Assembly: GCF_050433445.1 (NCBI RefSeq)
Contig: NZ_JBNPXF010000017.1
Span: forward strand, 1-64,000
Origin: Kroppenstedtia sanguinis
GTDB lineage: Bacteria; Bacillota; Bacilli; Thermoactinomycetales; DSM-45169
DNA: 64,000 bases
Reading direction: 5' to 3'
Each line of letters starts with the position of its first letter. The stretch's first letter is position 1. Positions 60,426 through 64,000 of this stretch are shown piece after piece. The notes below the pieces were generated by a model. That model saw only the letters and a program-made list of their open reading frames with translations. It was not told where the DNA came from and did not search any database. Both the position numbers and the translations under genes were made by a program.

Positions 60426-60527
60426 GAAAGGGAACCTCCTATAATACTGAAGTTGCCGTCTCTCCGGCGGTAAAGCCCCTCCTTTCCCGCGTAAAAAGAG
60501 GTTTATAGTGTATTCATTCTATGGAAT

Positions 60528-61601
60528 TTAGATATGTCTGTCAATAAAGACCTGTTCCTGGATCCGTTTCAACCCTTCCTTGATCGTCCGGGCCCTTACA
60601 TCTCCGATTCCTTCCACTTCATCCAACTCCTCGATGGTGGCCATCATCGCCCGCGGAAGAGATTTAAAGCCCTCAACAAGATTTTGGATGATCGGTGCTG
60701 GCAGGCGGGGAATTTTGTTGAGAATCCGATATCCCCTCGGAGCCACAACCTCCTCATGCAGGTCGTTATTAACATGATACCCCAGAGCACGGACGATATG
60801 GTTGTGTTCCAATAATTCGTCTGCGGACAGTCTGCTGAGGCGGGCCAATACTTCCGAAGGTTGACAATCCGGATCGAAATAATAGTCCCGGATCACTAGA
60901 TGAGCCTCTTTTTCCACATGGACCACCAGTTCCTCCAGCTGCATGCTGATCAAGCGGCCTTCAGTTCCCAGCTCGTTAATATATCGTTCAATCTCGCTTT
61001 TGATACGCAGTACCATCTCGATCCGCTGGATCACCATCGCCACTTCATTCAGCGTGACCAGTTCCTCAAATTCCAGTGCGCTCAGGTTGGTCATAGACTG
61101 ATCCAATACAGACTTGTATTTTTCCAGGGTCTGTATCGCTTGATTAGCCTTGGTAAGAATCACACCGATTTCTTTGAGCGCATACCGGTGATTCCCTTGG
61201 TACAGGGTGATCACATCGCGGCGCTGGGAGATGGAGATCACCAATTTTCCCGTCTGCCGCGCCGTACGTTGTGCAGTCCGGTGCCGGATCCCCGTCTCCG
61301 TGGACGGAATGGAGGAGCTGGGGACCAACTGCGTATTAGCATATAAAATCCGCTTGCCGTCATCGGACAGGATGATCGCCCCATCCATCTTGGCCAACTC
61401 GTACAGAAAGGCCGGCCCAAAAGGGCAATCAATATGGAATCCCCCGTCCACAATTTCACGAACGGAATCGTCATAACCTACTACGATGAGCGCCCCCGTT
61501 TTGGCTCCAAGAACGTTGTCCAAGCCCTCACGGAACATGGTGCCAGGTGCTACCAGCCGCAATGTATTACTCTCAAAATGATCCTTTTTCTCTTCTTTCA
61601 A
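60528..61601 (-). CDS. disA: DNA-integrity scanning c-di-AMP synthase DisA
   Basis: The 357-residue protein forms an octamer that makes cyclic di-AMP and scans DNA, pausing at damage to delay sporulation. The diadenylate cyclase motifs DGAIILSDDGKRILYANTQL and GIRHRTAQRTA are intact, and a C-terminal helix-hairpin-helix (EVEGIGDVRARTIKEGL) binds DNA. The start is TTG 61601 (LKEEKKDHFES), 9 bases after GGGAGG. It follows radA by 5 bases; RadA is a known partner that inhibits DisA. Confidence 0.97.
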   Translation of the reverse strand: MKEEKKDHFESNTLRLVAPGTMFREGLDNVLGAKTGALIVVGYDDSVREIVDGGFHIDCPFGPAFLYELAKMDGAIILSDDGKRILYANTQLVPSSSIPSTETGIRHRTAQRTARQTGKLVISISQRRDVITLYQGNHRYALKEIGVILTKANQAIQTLEKYKSVLDQSMTNLSALEFEELVTLNEVAMVIQRIEMVLRIKSEIERYINELGTEGRLISMQLEELVVHVEKEAHLVIRDYYFDPDCQPSEVLARLSRLSADELLEHNHIVRALGYHVNNDLHEEVVAPRGYRILNKIPRLPAPIIQNLVEGFKSLPRAMMATIEELDEVEGIGDVRARTIKEGLKRIQEQVFIDRHI

Positions 61602-61606
61602 TGATC

Positions 61607-62971
61607 CTACCCTCCCAGCACCGCTTCCAATGCTTCTTCCACAGATTCGACCCATCTGATATCCAGATTATCCGGGGGAGTCCACCCCCTTTGGTTTTTC
61701 TTGGGCAGGATCGCCCGTTGGAATCCCATGTTGGCTGCCTCCGCCACCCGCTGTTCCAGGCGGGAAACCCCCCGCACCTCCCCGGTCAGTCCCACCTCCC
61801 CGATCAGAACGTCCTTGGGGCGAGTGGGCCGATCCCGGAAACTGGAAGCCAGACTGACGGCGACGGCCAAATCCACAGCGGGTTCATCCAAGCGGACACC
61901 TCCCACTACATTGACATAGGCGTCCTGATTCTGCAAAAACAGACCCAGCCGTTTCTCCAGGACCGCCATGATCATGGTCACCCGATTGTGATCCAGCCCA
62001 GAGGCCATCCGTTTGGGAGTGGCAAAGCTGGTGGGTGCCACCAAAGCTTGCAATTCGATCAAGACGGGCCGAGTTCCTTCCATACTGGCAGCCACCGCCG
62101 ATCCGGAGACACCGGCGGGACGCTCAGACAGAAACATCTCCGAAGGGTTATCCACTTCGGTGAGCCCCTGGTTACGCATTTCAAACAGACCGATTTCATT
62201 GGTAGAACCGAAACGATTTTTGACTGCACGGAGAACTCGGTATGTATGATGACGCTCTCCTTCAAAATAAAGCACACAGTCTACCATGTGTTCCAGCATC
62301 CGCGGACCGGCAATCGCCCCTTCTTTGGTCACATGGCCGACGATGATCACCGCGATCCCTTGTCCTTTGGCCAGACGCATCAGGCGTCCGGTGCACTCCC
62401 GCACCTGGGCCACGCTTCCCGGCGCCGAAGTCACATCAGGAAAGTAGACCGTCTGGATAGAATCCACTACCAGCACTCGGGGAGAGACCTCTTCCACCAA
62501 AGATTCGACAGCTGTCAAATCTGTTTCAGCGGCCACAAACAGCTGAGGGTGAATGGACTTCAGGCGATCCGCCCGCAACCGGATCTGTTCTGCGGATTCC
62601 TCCCCTGATACATACAGGATCGGCATCCCCCGCTCTGCCAGTCGGTGAGAAGCTTGCAGTAACAACGTCGATTTTCCGATACCCGGATCCCCCCCGACCA
62701 GGATCATCGAACCCGAAACCAATCCTCCACCCAGCACCTGGTTCAATTCCCGGATACCCGTATCCGACCGGGGATGCTTTTCGCCGCTCACTTCGGTGAT
62801 GGGAAGTGCCGGTCGCCGCTCCGTGTGGGTTCCTCGCTGGGCACCCCTTCCCTGGACACTTCGTTCCTCTACCATTGTGTTCCAACTGCCGCAACCAGGG
62901 CAGCGACCCATCCATTTGGGGGATTCGTAGCCACATTCCTGGCATGCGAATTTTGTCTTATTTTTTGCCAT
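61607..62971 (-). CDS. radA: DNA repair protein RadA
   Basis: The 454-residue RecA-like helicase helps branch migration in recombination. It has a four-cysteine zinc finger CQECGYESPKWMGRCPGC, Walker A GDPGIGKST, the RadA-specific KNRFGST motif and a C-terminal Lon-like domain. The ATG at 62971 has AAGGGG upstream. It lies between clpC and disA as in B. subtilis. Confidence 0.97.
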   Translation of the reverse strand: MAKNKTKFACQECGYESPKWMGRCPGCGSWNTMVEERSVQGRGAQRGTHTERRPALPITEVSGEKHPRSDTGIRELNQVLGGGLVSGSMILVGGDPGIGKSTLLLQASHRLAERGMPILYVSGEESAEQIRLRADRLKSIHPQLFVAAETDLTAVESLVEEVSPRVLVVDSIQTVYFPDVTSAPGSVAQVRECTGRLMRLAKGQGIAVIIVGHVTKEGAIAGPRMLEHMVDCVLYFEGERHHTYRVLRAVKNRFGSTNEIGLFEMRNQGLTEVDNPSEMFLSERPAGVSGSAVAASMEGTRPVLIELQALVAPTSFATPKRMASGLDHNRVTMIMAVLEKRLGLFLQNQDAYVNVVGGVRLDEPAVDLAVAVSLASSFRDRPTRPKDVLIGEVGLTGEVRGVSRLEQRVAEAANMGFQRAILPKKNQRGWTPPDNLDIRWVESVEEALEAVLGG

Positions 62972-63076
62972 CCGTTGTCCCCTTAACATTCATATGGCTT
63001 CGATCCCAATTATATCAAATTTCTTCAAGAAAACGCACCTCCCGAATCAACGGAAGGCGCACGAAATGGTTGGCTA

Positions 63077-64000
63077 CTAAACAGACTGTGTTTTTTCTTC
63101 ACGCTGAACCTGCAGTTTTCCGTCTTTCTCGTCGATCTCCAAGGTATCTCCCCGCTGGATATTTCCTTTGAGTAATTCCTCGGACAGACGGTCTTCAATA
63201 TGCTTTTGAATCGCTCGGCGCAGGGGACGGGCGCCATAGGTGGGATCAAAGCCGGAACCCGCTAGGTATTTGGCCGCTGCATCCGTCAGCACAAAGTCGA
63301 TCTGCTGCTCCTGCAGGCGTTTGCGCAACTGATTGGACATCAGGTTGACGATCTGTTGCAGATGTTCTTCCTTGAGGGAGTGGAACACGATCACATCGTC
63401 AATCCGGTTGAGAAATTCAGGACGGAAAGTTTTTTTCAGCTCTTCCATCACATTCTCTTTCATCGCTTCATATTCATCCTGAGCAGAGTCCCCGATGGCA
63501 AAGCCAAGGCGCTTGTTCTGCTTAATCAGGTTGGCCCCCACATTGGAAGTCATGATGATCACCGTGTTGCGGAAATCCACCGTCCGCCCCTTCCCATCGG
63601 TGAGACGACCGTCTTCCAACACTTGCAACATAACGTTGAAGATTTCCGGGTGGGCCTTCTCCACTTCGTCAAACAGGACCACTGAGTAGGGCTTACGACG
63701 AACCTTCTCTGTCAACTGTCCACCTTCATCATAGCCGACATATCCCGGAGGGGCTCCTACGAGACGAGAAGTGGAGTGTTTCTCCATGTACTCAGACATA
63801 TCGATCCGCAGAATCGCTTCCTCATCGCCAAACATCGCCTCTGCCAAAGCCCGGGCTAATTCCGTCTTGCCGACTCCCGTGGGACCCAAGAAAATAAAGG
63901 AGCCGATCGGCCGCTTGGGATCCTTCAAACCAGCCCGCGCCCGCCGGATCGCCCGAGAGACGGAGAGTACCGCTTCATCCTGGCCGATAACCCGCTGGTG
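63077..64000 (-). CDS. clpC: Clp protease ATPase ClpC (3' part)
   Basis: The 307 residues visible are the second AAA+ module and C-terminus; the gene continues past the right edge. Walker A GPTGVGKTELA, the pore loop GAPPGYVGYDEGG and Walker B VVLFDEVEKAHP are present, and the C-terminal domain includes DPTYGARPLRRAIQKHIED. ClpC unfolds proteins for ClpP and clears regulators and damaged proteins. The gene order clpC-radA-disA identifies it over ClpB or ClpE. Confidence 0.95.
   Translation of the reverse strand, partial: HQRVIGQDEAVLSVSRAIRRARAGLKDPKRPIGSFIFLGPTGVGKTELARALAEAMFGDEEAILRIDMSEYMEKHSTSRLVGAPPGYVGYDEGGQLTEKVRRKPYSVVLFDEVEKAHPEIFNVMLQVLEDGRLTDGKGRTVDFRNTVIIMTSNVGANLIKQNKRLGFAIGDSAQDEYEAMKENVMEELKKTFRPEFLNRIDDVIVFHSLKEEHLQQIVNLMSNQLRKRLQEQQIDFVLTDAAAKYLAGSGFDPTYGARPLRRAIQKHIEDRLSEELLKGNIQRGDTLEIDEKDGKLQVQREEKTQSV

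Noticed and set aside
1..64000. Search for CRISPR arrays, tRNA genes, prophage, toxin-antitoxin or defence genes
   Set aside because: No regularly spaced repeats, tRNA-like folds or recognisable genes of these classes were seen. The window is nearly all conserved core genes.

Overview
The window is a 64-kb piece of a spore-forming Firmicute chromosome. Gene content and order match the Bacillales region from clpC through the rpoBC and S10-spc-alpha ribosomal clusters to pdaB and an rRNA operon. The moderately high GC, CarD and pssA beside disA, and frequent GTG/TTG starts fit Thermoactinomycetaceae, but that placement is an inference. Almost everything reads right to left on the minus strand.

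Right part (about 48.4-64 kb): a partial clpC at the edge, then radA, disA, pssA, a small conserved plus-strand gene, carD, yacL, ispD-ispF, gltX, a cysteine T-box, cysE-cysS-mrnC-rlmB-rae1, sigH and rpmG. These serve proteostasis, c-di-AMP signalling, lipid and isoprenoid synthesis, Glu/Cys charging, 23S rRNA maturation and entry into sporulation.

Middle part (about 11.3-48.4 kb): secE-nusG-rplK-rplA, an L10 leader with rplJ-rplL, an rsmC-like methyltransferase, rpoB-rpoC, an L7Ae-type protein, rpsL-rpsG-fusA-tuf, a CHY zinc-finger gene, then the long run from rpsJ to secY, adk-map-KOW protein-infA-rpmJ-rpsM-rpsK-rpoA-rplQ, the ECF transporter module ecfA1-ecfA2-ecfT, truA and rplM-rpsI. Strong sigma-A promoters can be read in front of sigH, rpmG, rpoB, the L7Ae gene, rpsJ, rplM and the T-box.

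Left part (about 0-11.3 kb): a DUF2521-like gene, cwlD, salA, an inserted fetAB-type ABC pair, gerD, kbaA, pdaB, a spoIIM-family gene, an OsmC-type protein, a decayed tetR remnant with an intact palindromic operator, an MMPL transporter, and tandem promoters of an rRNA operon whose 16S gene lies beyond the left edge. This part serves spore germination (cwlD, gerD), spore envelope integrity (pdaB) and the KinB branch of the phosphorelay (kbaA).

No CRISPR array, prophage, toxin-antitoxin or obvious defence system is visible. The least explained items are two copies of a 259-305 bp element with terminal inverted repeats and 9-bp target duplications, a nested inverted repeat ending in the sigH stop codon, a promoter-terminator-promoter stack before rpsJ, and the tetR remnant. 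I found no convincing undescribed multi-gene system.
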